Shown: positions 48,911 through 61,440, counted from the stretch's first letter. The stretch is 64,000 nucleotides of DNA from Oxyruncus cristatus (GCA_013399855.1 VXAY01002873.1:819643-883642), one strand, 5' to 3'. Notes: generated by a model from the letters alone, not told the origin. Numbers and translations: made by a program.

Positions 48911-49291
48911 TTAACCATGTAGGTAATCCACATGTGGGTGGTTGGCAGTTCTGCAGTACAGAAAATATCCCGTGGAGGTGGCTGAATAACTCACTTTCTC
49001 ATCCTGCTTGGTGTCAGCCCTGCCTTCACCGGAGCTTTCTTCTGCTTCTGCGAGGGTGTGTGATGATGCAGGGCGGGAAGATGGGCTGATACAGACATGA
49101 GACGTTCTGTAGTAGGGCAGGAACGCAAGATCCAGCACCAGGGAATCTGGGAGTGGCTGCTCCTTGCAGAGCAGGAGGTTGGTATTGAAGCCTTGAGGAC
49201 TGTCTGTGCTCAGCAGGATGTGCTCCGAGACTCCTGGGCTGGGTGACGGGGAGGTGGTTTTATCCTCTGGCTCCACATCCCCTGGAAGGTC
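48911..49291 (-). CDS. Candidate terminal exon of an unidentified gene
   Basis: After the acceptor aaatacaaattcgtttcag the frame runs DLPGDVEPEDKTTSPSPSPG onward for 126 codons to TAA. The composition is rich in Ser, Pro, Thr and acidic residues, with tyrosines in FLPYYRTSH and GYFLYCRTANH, resembling a receptor cytoplasmic tail in style only. A candidate exon at 49752-49840 splices to it in phase. Two AATAAA signals on this strand lie downstream (48118-48113 and 48013-48008). I do not recognise the protein, and mammals have no gene I know at this position. Confidence 0.25.
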   Translation of the reverse strand, partial: DLPGDVEPEDKTTSPSPSPGVSEHILLSTDSPQGFNTNLLLCKEQPLPDSLVLDLAFLPYYRTSHVCISPSSRPASSHTLAEAEESSGEGRADTKQDEKVSYSATSTGYFLYCRTANHPHVDYLHG

Positions 49292-49751
49292 CTGAAACGA
49301 ATTTGTATTTAATCAAACATAATAAAATGATGCTATCAATGGGCAAGAGCCACAAGCAAAATCAACCACCAATATTAATCTGTTCTGCTGCACACCCAGG
49401 GCCTGGCAGCTCAGCCGCTGCTGAGGGAGAATGAGGCCAGTTAGAAGGATTTCACATGGTCTTTCAGCTCTTTCTTCTTCAGTCTTCAAATGTTTCCTCA
49501 TGCAGGAGTTTTAATGAAATGTAAATACCAAATCAGTTCCTATTCTTTCGAGCAGTCTTTAGCAATCCACACCGGAAAAATCGGAAATTTGATGTTTTTT
49601 CTCTGTGTTAATGAAAAGCAGCAAGAATAAAGCTTGAGAAACAAAGTCTCCATGCCCTGCTACCTGATTTTCCATAGACTACTGGTTTGGCACTGTGTGA
49701 AACCATGGCCCACAGAGAGAGTGTTTGTACCTCATTTGAGGTTAAACTTAC

Positions 49752-49840
49752 ATCAGCTTTCATGAGCTGCCTTGGCAGATTCCAGGCCAAAGACAAGAAG
49801 CTCCCACAGGCTTGGGCTAGTCGGGGTGATTTATGGTCTC
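49752..49840 (-). CDS. Candidate 89-base exon paired with 48911-49291
   Basis: The acceptor is tgacctaccaagattttcag and the donor GAT|gtaagt, both good. Entering in phase 1 it reads DHKSPRLAQACGSFLSLAWN then LPRQLMKAD, leaving phase 0 for the downstream acceptor at 49291. The other two frames have stops. Support is splice-site quality and phase only. Confidence 0.2.
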
Positions 49841-50886
49841 CTGAAAATCTTGGTAGGTCAGCAGTGCTTGGGAGCATTCTGGAAATGGAAGAACGTTAAA
49901 ATTTGGGTAAAGCCTGAAAAAAAAAAAAATAAAATCTGTAGAATCCTCCTCTCCTCCAGATGTATTCTTTCTGATTTTCCATACAACCAAAACGTGCAGA
50001 TGCAATTCAGGTCTTTGAGAGAGTTTGAACTTGATGTTTCAAATCAGCTCCAGTTTTATGTCTGTCTTTATTTGAAAGGCTAATTTATCAGATCATCCCT
50101 GATGTAAGGCACTATTTCATTGGGGAAGAAAAGGTCGTCTTGCTGTTGTGGATAAACACACACAAATATTTTTGTAGTAGAAAATTCATCTGCTCTTGGC
50201 TGTTTGCCACTCTGGTGCTGTTAATTCCCCATCCACATCTATTTTCTTCTCCTTATTTTTTTTGTTATCTAAAGCCCCGTCTCTAAGGGGTTTTCTGCAT
50301 TTAAGAGGTATCTTATGAATCTCATTCAAATGGGCCTGAATCTCCACACTGGGTGACATGAATGCCACCCACCTGTTCACCATGGTGAGAAAAAAGACAT
50401 TTTTATAGTTACCAAATGTTCAAGAAGGATCCAAGAAGGGAAAGCCGGCGGGGAGAGAATCATCCCGTGTCTCTGGCTGCCATGGGGACGGGGTTCTGGG
50501 GCAGCATCACAAAGGGGAACACCCCACCCCCAGCTCCCTGCTGGCAGAGCTGGCCCTTTCCTGCTCCCCAGGACAGTCTTGTGGACATCCAGGATGCTCA
50601 CAGACGGCCTGGCTTCTTTCTAAAGAAGCCTCAGTTGCTTTTATCCCTGCCAGTGAGGTAAGAACTGCTGAGATAATCCCTGATACACCAGGCAGCACCT
50701 TCCTCCACCTCCTTCACTGGTGTGGGAGGGCCTGTTAGATGGACTCCCAACCAAGCACCCAGCAGCCCAAGTGACACGTTCCAAAGGATGAATTTTAACA
50801 GAAACAGCAGCAGATTCATGTTCTTTTTTCCTCATTTTCATACTAACCCCTGCAAAGACAGTGATAAGGAACACTCTATCTTACTG
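49841..50886. other. Unresolved stretch upstream of the candidate exons
   Basis: The minus strand has several short open frames (50005-49817, 50383-50186, 50601-50377, 50874-50641). One begins with a hydrophobic run followed by KMRKKE. None has a paired acceptor and donor I trust, so the putative 5' part of a gene here remains unidentified. Confidence 0.3.
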
Positions 50887-51205
50887 TGACAGAATCACAG
50901 AATCACAGAATGGTTTGGGTTGGAAGGGACCTCAAATCTCATCCACTTCCACCCCCTGCCATGGGCAGGGACACCTTCCACCATCCCAGGTTGCTCCAAG
51001 CCCCGTCCAGCCTGGCCTTGGACACTTCCAGGGATGGGGCAGCCACAGTTTCTCTGGGCAACCTGTGCCAGGGCCTCCCCACCCTCTGAGCAAACAACTT
51101 CTTCTTAAGATTTATTCTAAATGTCTCTTTTTTTTGGTTTAAAACCATTCCCCCTTGTCCTATCACTATCAGCGTGTGCAAGGAGTCCCACCATCTGCCC
51201 GTATA
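50887..51205 (-). mobile_element. CR1 LINE 3' portion
   Basis: Begins gacagaatcacagaatcacag and proceeds through ggtttgggttggaagggacc, gccatgggcagggacacctt, gccttggacacttccaggga and aaccattcccccttgtccta. Well preserved and antisense. Confidence 0.93.
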
Positions 51206-52448
51206 ATTGTGCATTTCTGGTTTATAAACATAGAGGAAAGCATGAGAACGCCTCAGTTGTGCCTTTTAAGGTATTTTTAAGCCGTGTATTGTTGTAAATT
51301 TTTAAGTTCTTTTCTAAATAATGTCTTTCCATCCTTTAAAAAAAGAATGTATCCTGTAAATATATAGAAACAGACATAGTGATATTTCACACTGAAATAG
51401 TTATCATCTATTTTCCTCCATTTAGACTTCAAATATTTTTTTGCTAAACCATGGATGATTTTTCTTATTACTGCCTCAACACGTATGTATTTCAGAGTTT
51501 AACTGGCAAGTGTAATAGATTGGAGCAGCTCCTCTGACAATACATTAAAAATGCTCATAAATACCTGGGTAATGGAGAAATTCAGAATAAGATTCATTCC
51601 TGCGTAGTATTTGATCTATTTACTGAAATTCCAGAGCTCTAAAGCACAGGAACAATTTCGAATGGGCTATATTATTATTCATCCCATTTATTATCCTGGT
51701 GGCTGCCTGCAGTTAAGAAGTGGTTTATTATAATGTGATTTCTCAGCTGCATCAGTGTGATATACCAGCAGCTAATGAAGTGTTCAGGCACCCAAAAACC
51801 CCAGCGTCATTGAAATTCATTGCCACAGAGGCTCTGCCAGAACTAATTGCTGTCAAGGCTGCTCATGCACAGGTCTTGGTTTCGTTCCACAGGATGGCAG
51901 AGCTGATGCCGGCACAGAGCGACGCGAACAAACCCCTCCGGCCTGCAGCACATCCCAGCACGGGGCTGGAGGCTCCTCCAGTGGGCTGGCACTCCCACAG
52001 GGCCAGCAGTAATCTGAGGATATGGAGACTTTTTTTTGTCCCTGTAAATTGAAATATGGCATTTGTGTGCAGAGGAAAGGTGGGAGGGACTTAAGGGAAA
52101 AATGGGGATGTCTCTGCGCACACCCTGAATCACCGGGCTTTGGGCAAGGCGCGGGTTTTGGGACAGAGGAGGACCCAAAGGCTCCAAAACTTGGGATTTG
52201 AAGATGAGAAGGCAGGGTTGAGCACCAGCCCATGGTTGCTGTGGTGTCCCACGCCCTCCCGCACCCCTGGATGTTGAGCTCCCACCTCCAGCTCCTGCTG
52301 CCCTTGCAGCCTCCCCCATCCAAGGCACAGTTCTGTCCTGTGGCCCCAAATCTGTACCCATACTCTGACATCTAAACACTCCTCCTGAGCTTCAAAGGCT
52401 CTTTTGCAAACCGAGTGTGTCTTTAAAGGTTCTTTTATGCTGAAAAGT
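51206..52448. other. Gene-free, AT-rich first half
   Basis: 51480-51830 is AT-rich unique sequence with many TTAT/ATTA cores and no repeat signature, a candidate conserved non-coding element. The second half is GC-rich and gives overlapping minus-strand frames (about 178, 172 and 163 codons) with no domain. Confidence 0.4.
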
Positions 52449-52765
52449 AATAGAATCATAGAATTGCTAAGGTTGGAAAAGACCTCTGAGATCATCAAGT
52501 CCAACTTACGACTGAACACCCCCAGGCCCACTGAACCATACTGCAAAGTGCCATGTCTGCTTGGTTTTGGAGCACATCCAGGGATGGTGACTCCACCACT
52601 TCCCTGGGCAGCCTGTTCCAATGTTTAACCACTCTTTCAGCGAAGTTTTTTCTAATATCCAACCTGAACCTTCCCTGGTGCAACTCGAGGCCGTTTCCCC
52701 GGGAGAAGAGGCCAACCCTCAGCTCGTCACAGCCTCCTCTCGGGTAGTTGCAGAGAGCAATAAAT
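52449..52765 (-). mobile_element. CR1 LINE 3' portion, divergent subfamily
   Basis: Starts aatagaatcatagaattgc, then taaggttggaaaagacctct, gagatcatcaagtccaactt, accacttccctgggcagcct and agccaaccctc-type blocks. It belongs to a different CR1 subfamily from most copies here. Confidence 0.92.
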
Positions 52766-54320
52766 GCAATTTTCAGGAAGGGGAGAGGAAGTTTCGAGCT
52801 GAGCAGAAGTTTGTGAACCCTGGGATTGCCTGAGCAGATTTGTTGAACTCCATTTACATGCTATTTGCACATTCCTGTTTCAAAAGTCAGCCTACGCGGA
52901 TCGCTCCTGGTAGGCCTTGCCAAAATCCTTGGGAGGGATCCAAGGGAATGATCTTGACTGTTGCAGGTGGGATGTGGACCCTGGAGAGGCGCTGGAGGTG
53001 TCAGGGAGCTCACTAATTGTGGCTCATAACAGCCTGCAGGGGAAGGATGCTCTCAGCACAGTCAGGGTGCTTTCACAGGACACCTTTCCAGACCCCTCCT
53101 GACATGGCCAAGGTGAGCAGGGATGGGGAGTCTCCCCCTCAGCCTTCTGGAGTTACATTTCGGTGCTGGGATCAGTGGGAGCAAAGCTGCCCTTCTGTGG
53201 AGCCTTTCAGCCTTTTCCACAGCGATTTCCCTGCGACTTCAGACCTCTGAGACTTGGCCCGTTCTGTTCAGCAAAGACGGCGTTTATTATCTCGGTGAGA
53301 AGCCTGGATGTGCCGGGACGTTGTGCTTGCTGCACACACGTTTTCAAGCATTAGTCATGCCACAACATCTGCTCTTTATTGGTAATTACACTACCCCCAT
53401 TTTAATAAGGGGCAATTCTTAAATTTCTCATAAAATATATATGACTCCGGGGAAAGAAGGTGAAAGGTTTCGCAAGCCCCTCACAGCCACAAGACCGAAA
53501 TGAGTGGAAATAAATCCTTCCTGAGCAGAACTTGTCCAGCCACTCACGGCAGCACGTCTGGGGTCGCCTGTGGGACTCGCTGTCCCTGTTCCTCCTAATT
53601 GTTCATGCTCTGCAGAACAGACCTGCGAAGTCTGTGCACCACAGCCCTTCTGGGTGCTGTTAATGTGCTCCAAAACGGGGACCTGCTCCTAAAATGGCAC
53701 GGAAGTGGATCCTCCCTCCTGGGTGCAACTCGACTGGAATTACCGTGCAGGGGGTTCTGCGAGATCAAGCCTGAACTGGGGAACAGTAAAAGTTTGTGGG
53801 TTGCTTCCAAGTGTTTCAGACCCTTTAGAATTGCAAATAGGTGTCCGGGTTAATGGACCGTGGCTTGTTTGCGTTCATATCGATGGTGGACTTGGTATAA
53901 TGATGTGCCAGAAAAACAAATAACATCTGAAGTGTAAGACCAATATCCAGATAAAGAATCATGAGAAGAAAATCTTTGGGGGCTCCATTAAAGGCTTCCA
54001 GTTTCTTGTTTCCCGCTGTTCCTCGGTCAGTAAGTGCTGCTGCGCTGCTTTGGCCTGTGAGAATTGGGCTCTGCAATTCCACAGCTTGTTTCCAGGGGGT
54101 TTTCTAGTGGTTCTGGACAAGGCAGTGACAAATGACACTTTCACAAGGTCATCCCTGAACCTTTGAAAGCCAGGGAGCTTTTCCAGTGGCTCCTGCCATT
54201 CAGGGAACGCCAGCAGCCAGGCCCATATGGAGCATTGTGCGCTCAGCTCATTGTCGATGCAAACGCACACAACTACTTATGATTAAGAGCAGAATGTAGA
54301 ATTGACTCAAACTGCTTTCT

Positions 54321-54340
54321 TTTGTTTGTTTGTTTGTTTG
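54321..54340. repeat. (TTTG)5 microsatellite
   Basis: Five perfect TTTG units. Confidence 0.9.
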
Positions 54341-54699
54341 AAGCGCTTCAAGCCTCTCATTATCATCAGGGCTTCTTTCAGCGCAGGAAATCGGAGTTTC
54401 CATAAAATAATGCTGAAAGGCACAGGGCGAAGTCAAAGAACATTTGCGTCCCTAACAAACGGAGGGATAAACACGCAAAGCAAATTTGGGGACGCTCAAC
54501 TAAACATTCAGGGGCATGTTATGGCGTGTGGATTGTTTAAATTATTCAATATGTATTAAGCAGCCACGTACATAAACGGTAGAGGGACAAAGCAGTGGGG
54601 TTTACAGAGGGTTTTTTTCCCTCTTGCACAGTAACTCAGAGCTATCCAGAGTGTGATTGTTGCATCCAACAGAGAGTTTGTAGGTTAGCGTGCCCAGAC

Positions 54700-54775
54700 T
54701 GCGGCGTTTTCATTTGGGGGTTGGATTAGATGACCTTTAAAAGTCTCTTCCAACCCAAACTATCCTATGATTTAT
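54700..54775 (+). mobile_element. CR1 LINE 3'-end fragment
   Basis: Sense orientation: gggttggattagatgacctt, then ctcttccaacccaaactatc and CTATGATTTATG at the end. Confidence 0.85.
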
Positions 54776-55902
54776 GTGAGCAAGGAGCTCGTTCTGATGC
54801 AGAAGAAGGTCCCAGGGCAGCCCTGGGGTCACCGAGGTGGGATCAAAAACACTTTGTGATCCTCAGGGCTGTGTTTGGAAAGGCTGGTGCTTGGAGGGAT
54901 GTGTCAGCTGCTGAGCACAGCCAGCACACAGGCGGTCCGGCACCATTTCCCATCCTCAGGGTGTTCTGGCTGATCGGAAAATCCTTGTGCCAAGAGAAAC
55001 TGGAAAGTGGCAACCACATTCTTCCCTTTCTCAACATCCAAATGGATCTGGCCAGAGAGTCCCTTCCCTTTGGTTTTTTGTGGGGTGTGATCATAGCCAG
55101 GGCTGGCAGCGCTCCTTGCAGATCAGGGTGTTTGGTGTTTCCAGGAGCTCCATGGATGATACTGCAGCGAGGTTTTTCTGGGAGGAGGGGAATGAAGGGA
55201 AGGACATTTCTATCAAGGATGACATTAAAGAGTTATGTTGCAAAGACAAGCTCTCCACAATGAGAAAATAGGGGAATTGAAGCTCCTTTGTCCCTCTTTC
55301 TCTGCGTGCCCCGTCCTGCAGATTTCAATAGCGAAACCAGCTCCTGGTTCCTTGTGTTGCCTTCCTGCCTCCCCAGGGGGGGATGTGGAGGTCAGGTCCA
55401 TTCCATGTGGCTGGAAAGAAGCAGAGTTGTGTTCAAGGCACTGTTTTGCAGAGGATAGTCTCCCTGTGACAGGGGGGTGACCATCACTTTGCTCTGTCCC
55501 CAGAACGGGGGAAGAAGTTGTCTTTGAGACTCCTACAAATGTGGTTGTCATTTCCAGAAATGTCCTATAAATAAGGCACCAAAAAAAGCCTTAAAAGCTA
55601 TTAAAAGCCTAAAAGTAATTAATTTGAGGGGGATTATCTGTCCAGCTGTCTTTTGGCAAAGTGGGTGACTACTATGTGCTGTCTTGGCAGCAAATGTTCC
55701 CGGTGTCACGTGTTTCCTTGGATCACCTGGAACAACGCAGTGGAACTGTCATCCTAAGCAACACACAAACCACCCCTTGCCTTTGGTTTGATGATTCAAA
55801 CAGCAGCTTCTTGTGTTGTGGACTCAGCAGAGGTCAGAGAGAGTGAGCTAATCCTAGAGACAAGAGAATATTCACTGGAATACTCCCCACCATTTGTAAG
55901 TT

Positions 55903-55923
55903 GGGGGGGGGGTGGTGGTGGGG
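55903..55923 (+). repeat. G-rich run, possible quadruplex
   Basis: Ten consecutive Gs followed by TGGTGGTGGGG: four G tracts close together. Confidence 0.6.
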
Positions 55924-57040
55924 AAGCCAAAAGGCAGATTTCAGGGTGAGTTGGGGAAAACTTGGATTGAAAAAATACTGAGAAATAAAACATATTTTCT
56001 TTTGGTTGTTCCACCACAAATGAGGGTGTATCTGTGCAGGACAACCCCAAATACCGGAAAAGCATTACAGCTGGCAACATCTGGAAAGCAGAAGCAGCCT
56101 AGAGCAGAAAGCAGAGAGGGTGTAGCAGGGATTGGCACCACAAGGTTTTCTTGGAGTAAATCTATCTCCACCTTCACGGTGGTAGGTGGCGGTGGAAAGA
56201 AAACTCATTGTGTGTTTGAAAACCAGGTCATCTCCAAGAAATGTCACAGAAACCTTGAGTAGACGTGAGCAAACAGCCCTGGGGGAGTCATTTGTCTTTG
56301 CTGTCAAGAGGAAAATTAAGACTCCAGGGGACACAGAGGCTGGGTTTGATGGATGCTCGAAGCAGGAGGCAAGCAGGGCAGCATTCCTGTCCCCCGGGAA
56401 AATGGGTTCTTTCCCTGGAGAGAAAAGCGACTGTAACAAGTGTACACCTGTGCAGGGGAGAGAGGGGATGGGAAGATAAATGGTGGAAAAGTCCCTAAAA
56501 TGATAAGTGTCTCTTCTTGTTTGGTATTGACAGGAATAACCCCTCTGGAGAAAGGAGAACGGGATCCCCATGAGCTGGGGGTGGGTTGTTGCTCCCTGAG
56601 CACATTTGTGGGCAGTGGCTGCGTCAGCAGCAGCCTGAGCAAGGCCTGAGGAGCAGCTGTCCATGCTGGGGGGTTCCAGGGGGATTGGCCCCGGTATTAA
56701 GTGATCTCTGGGTGAGCTGGAGCACATTGTCTGGTTTCATGTCCTCCACAAGCCACCCAGTCCATGTGCTGCAGCTCCACCCCATGGGGCAAACCAAAAT
56801 GCCCTCAGGGATGTCAAACCTTACCTAGACATACCTGGGGACAGTACCTGTCACTTAGGAGGACATTCCTGTGGTGGATGATGCTGTGCAGCTCTGCAGC
56901 CCCCAGACCACACTGTGGGAGACCCAGCCCTGGAAAAGAAGAGAAAATTAATTTCTGTTATGGTCAAAACCCAAGAAAATACTGCCTCATATATCCTTGG
57001 AGCTCTCCTAGATCAAGTATCTCGTCATCCTCTTAACATA

Positions 57041-57060
57041 CACACACACACACACACACA
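57041..57060. repeat. (CA)10 microsatellite
   Basis: Ten perfect CA units, preceded by a short tacata lead. Confidence 0.95.
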
Positions 57061-57941
57061 GAAGATACCTGCTGATTAATAGCCTGGATCCATTTTAGTG
57101 GATCCCTGGTCAGCTGTGCAATATGTATTTCTACTCAAAACCAAAATCTGACTCCTATAAGCAACCTATTTCCATCAGTGAATTTTCATCATGGTGAATC
57201 ATGCCACTAGTTTTATTGACTTTTTTTTTTCTGTTTTCTAATCAGATTTATGTCAGCCATAAAACACAGAGTCTGGTGATTATTGTTCAGCAGATTTCAG
57301 CTGAGCAATCGGTGCTCTTGGGTTATTAATGTAAAGAAATCAGTAAAAAATGTTCAAATATTTCAATATTATTCAATATCCGAATTTTTTTTCCAGCCAA
57401 CGCTGGAAAAAAGCTGCAGACAGGTTCCAAGTCTTGAGGTCATCTTAAATAATATCAAAGGCTTTCAACTTTTTAATTAAATTAGAGTTTCTTCAACTAC
57501 TTTTTCAGTTAAGGCACTGAGTTGTACTGAAGTCTTTAAATGTTGGTTTTTTCCCTGCAGTTCTCACATAATCATTGGCTGCAGGAGGGGGGAAGCACCA
57601 CGGATAATGAGACACACCAGTAAGCTGCAGACTTTGGCAAGCACAGACATCTCTAAAGAGACTCGAGGTGTTTATGGACATTTCAACTATGTTACATCTT
57701 AAGGGCTGGGCTTTAAATTCTCGGCATCTGCAGCTGTTTCTGAGCAGGTAGAGAAGAAAAGGTACCAGAAGACTGGAAAATATTGTCTGGACCTTGATAG
57801 CAGTCCCTGATCATGGCAGTCACCTCCATCAGTCCCATCAGTGGGAAGGGACAACCTCCTCATGAGAGTGCCCTCTTAGAAAGGTTAAATTTCCATTGCA
57901 TCCGGTGACATCCCACCCTGGAAAGGGAGTAAGGAAGGGAA

Positions 57942-59018
57942 TTGCTTTTTGGGTTGCCAGCTCCATCAGCACCTCTGTGCACACACCTGGCAGTGACCAG
58001 TGGTTCATGCTGGATGGTTCAGCTCAGCATTCCATTTATTTTAAGGAATATATTCTTCATTGAGCAGCCTGGTTCAGTGCAAGGTGACCTTGCCTATGGA
58101 ACAGGGAGAGCTTTAAAATTCCTTCCAACCCAAGCCATTCTGGGATCCTGTGGTTTGGCATCTGTGATTTCCCTGTCAGGGAGCGACCGGTGGGTGCAGC
58201 AGCTCCTTGGTTTGGCACTTTGCTCTTTGACCACTGGCAGAGTTCCGAGGGTGCAGCTGGGATCGGGGTCCACAGCTGCCCTCGGCACAGCCTGGGATCG
58301 GTCAGACTGTGGGGTTTTGACACGGGTGTCCCATCCACACCCGCTATTCCCCTGCAGCAGCAGCTGCAGCAGCTCTGCTCCTCCAAAAACCGGGGGGAAA
58401 AGGGTCTTTCCCTTTGGTCCTGGTCCTTCTGTGACTCCCAGAGCTCAGCCAGCCCAGCCAGCGGGACGGTCCCGGCAGGACCGGGACAGCGAGCGGAGGG
58501 AGGTGGATGCAGCGTGTCCAGGAAGCACATTCCCGGGACGTGACGGCGCATCCCGGGGGCCCGGGGGCTGCACTTGTGCTGGGAAGGAAGGACTGGGCTT
58601 GCGTTCAGACTCCCCTTCTCACTCGGGAGCAGGGCTTGAACACATTTGCTGCAGCCACTTCTGTGTTTTTCCCAAATTCCCGCCCCAACACTCCCACTGT
58701 GGTTCTGAAGGGAAAATAATCCATCATCGAGGGTCAGCCTGCGTGGTGCTGCGGGGCTGTGTCACGGCCAGGGTCCCACCTGCCTCCCCCCTCTGTGTAT
58801 GTGTGCCCACAACTCCCCATGACAGGGGAAAACCTTTATGGAGAAGGAACGTTTTGTCCCGCAGTAGGTCCCTGGTGAGCCACAGCGTTCCCAAACACCA
58901 GGTTAATCCATTAAATAAAGCTCCAGTGAAATGCAAGGAGGACCTGAATATCCAGCCTCATTTTAGCTGGATATACTCTGTCTGCAGTTGTGCTTTTACC
59001 CAAAAAAAGCGCTTTTAG
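57942..59018 (+). other. 358-codon open frame over a CpG-rich patch, probably not a gene
   Basis: This is the longest gap-free open frame in the window. Part of it (58075-58160) is a CR1 fragment read through, no domain is seen, and composition changes abruptly along it. The centre (about 58430-58580) is CpG-rich, which both suppresses stops and suggests a small CpG island or enhancer. Confidence 0.2.
58075..58160 (+). mobile_element. CR1 LINE 3'-end fragment
   Basis: Sense orientation: aaattccttccaacccaagc, then cattctgggatcctgtgg. Diverged and short. Confidence 0.75.
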
Positions 59019-61171
59019 GGAAGGAATCCAGTTCACCCACACAATGCTCAGGTGAAATCTGGATTCACCTGACACTGTCCTCTTGCACTGGAAACCTGAT
59101 TTTAGTGTTCATACTTATTCAGACCAAGACCGAGAAAAATCTGCCGTTTGCTCCTCTCCACTGAGCACAACCAAACTCCCAAAAACTATGAAAATGAGAT
59201 TAATTGTTTTCACGTCATGGCTGTATCTGAACATATATTAAAAGCAAATGGCAAATGCTGGACAGAGCTGAGGCAGAGCATGATCATACCAGACGTGAGA
59301 TTTGGAAATAAACCATCTAAATGGATGCAGGCTCCCCTGTGAGGATGGGATACAAGCCTGCAGAGGAGCTCCAAGCCGGGAATTTGCTCTGAGGGAGCTG
59401 TGGTTGAATTTCTTCTTGTCACTGTTGTTTTGCAATGCCTCAATAAATGGTGGTGAATTTGTAAATCATAAAAGCATGGACCACGGGTGGGTGCTTCCCT
59501 CCAAAGACTAGACCAAACATTTTTGGTGCAGCCCATTCAAGGGAGATTTTCAGTGTTATAAAATAAAAACAAGAAAAAAAAATTAAACAGCCAAACAAGC
59601 AACAGCTGTTTGGAATGGGTCCCTAAACCCAAAATATATAAATGATGTTCAGACACATGCTGAGAGACAGCGACAAGAAAATCCTCAGCACAAGAACTGC
59701 AGGGTGATTCCTGGCTATTCCACTCACTGATTTTTGTCCAGCCACGAGAAATTAGTCCTTTTTAGTGCTCTCAAGAGGCTTCAATGACCCAGATGTTGCC
59801 ACATGTACCTGGTGGGCTGGGCTGGTCAGAGCCCCCCGTGACAATGGGTGGCAGCTTCAGGACAAGTCCCTGGTGACTGAAGAGGGATCTGGATGGGAAA
59901 CACTAAAACCAGCTGAATTAGGAAGGTGTCAGTAGACATTTCAACCCTGGGATCAGCAAACCAGAGATAATAAGAAAATAAGCATCAAAAGAAAACGACC
60001 ACAGCCATTGAAGGCCTCCTGTAAGGAGACTGTAGACAAATCCACTCTCCAAGATGAATTATGAGTATTAGTTTGTTCGGAGAGGTATTTGCCCTTTGGA
60101 AACCATATTTATGTTTTGAGCTTCAGAAACATAAATTACAGTCATTGAAACCCCAGGCTTACATTTTCCTCCAATGACGTAAGTGAGTTCCCAACTTTCA
60201 AAGGCCAGCTGTCCCTTACAGCAAGAGGTAGCAATTATATAAAATTCTTTTATTGCAGGGAGGTATTTTCAGTCCTTCAAGTTTATGTGCCCCAGGTGAG
60301 GCAATATAAACAAACTATAGCTGTCACGATTGTGTTAATAATGGAAACTGCATTTGGGAAGTTTTAGGGATAAAACCTATAACTTTATACTGCTGAGGTG
60401 TCAAACCTTTCCAATGTAAAACAGAAGTGCAGCTGTGTAAGGTTTCTGCAAAGCCAGCATTCATGGACTCTTTAGGTATATAAAGGCAGCTGCTTCCAAG
60501 CCAGAGCCGTTAATCAGAATTGCTGGGAAAAATAAGGTTAAAAATGCATTTAAATATCTCTGGGTTTTTGGTAAACTTCAAATACACAAAGTTTAATCCA
60601 CCCCTAATCCAGTCTCAGTGCAATCCATATTTTACAGATGTGCCTGTGCTCAGGGCTGGTGGCAGCAATGAAATGCTGAGGCACAGTCTGAGCGTGGACA
60701 CACCAGACAGGCCAGTCTGGCTCTCGGCTCAGGGAATTGCTCCATCAGCCCCGTGCTGGAGTTTTCTGGTTTAGATTCCTGATCCCTTGGTTTTAAACTT
60801 CAAAAACAGACCAGGCCAAGCAATTGATTGCAACAGTTCAGGTAGCTGGGTTTGGTTTGTTTTTTTCTTTTCCAATCCACAACTGATGAATAGAGAAATG
60901 CTAAAACCTTGAAAGAACTGTTTGAAGGTTTAAAATCAATAAAAAAACATATCAAAAAGGACCGGTGTGCCTATGGGTGGCTCTAATTTGCTGCCCCGTC
61001 CACCCTGGGAGCAGAGCTGGTGTTCCCTGGAGCAGAGCTGATTCTGCTCCCCAGATCTTTGGGTTTGTGCAACTTTGACATGCTGAGCGACAGGGAAGAC
61101 AACAATTCTGCTCCACAGCAGTTTTTAGAACCAATTTTCTCTCTGCATTCAGAAATATTGATTTCCTTTCG
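59019..61171. other. Gene-free stretch
   Basis: Unique, largely AT-rich sequence (notably 60000-60560). No exon or repeat family was recognised. Confidence 0.45.
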
Positions 61172-61440
61172 TAGAATCATAGAAGGGTTTGGGTTGGAAG
61201 GCACTTTAAAAGACCATCTCATTCCAACCCCCTGCCATGGGCAGGGACACCTTCCACCAGCCCAGGGTGCTCCAAACCCCATCCAACCTGGCCTTGGACA
61301 CTTCCATGGATGGGGCAGCCACAGCTTCTCTGGGCAACCTGTGCCAGGGCCTCCCCACCCTCACAGCCAAGAATTCCTTCCCAAAATCCCACCAAACCCT
61401 GACCTCTGGCAGTGGGAAGCCATTGCAGTCCAAATGCATC
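61172..61440 (-). mobile_element. CR1 LINE 3' portion
   Basis: Starts cgtagaatcatagaagggtt, then gccatgggcagggacacctt, ggccttggacacttccatgg and tctctgggcaacctgtgcca. Antisense and well preserved. Confidence 0.93.

Larger units (their letters stand above)
52766..57941. other. Gene-free stretch
   Basis: No exon was recognised. Contains a CR1 fragment (54700-54775), a (TTTG)5 block (54321-54340), a G-run (55903-55923) and a CA microsatellite (57041-57060). Confidence 0.45.
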
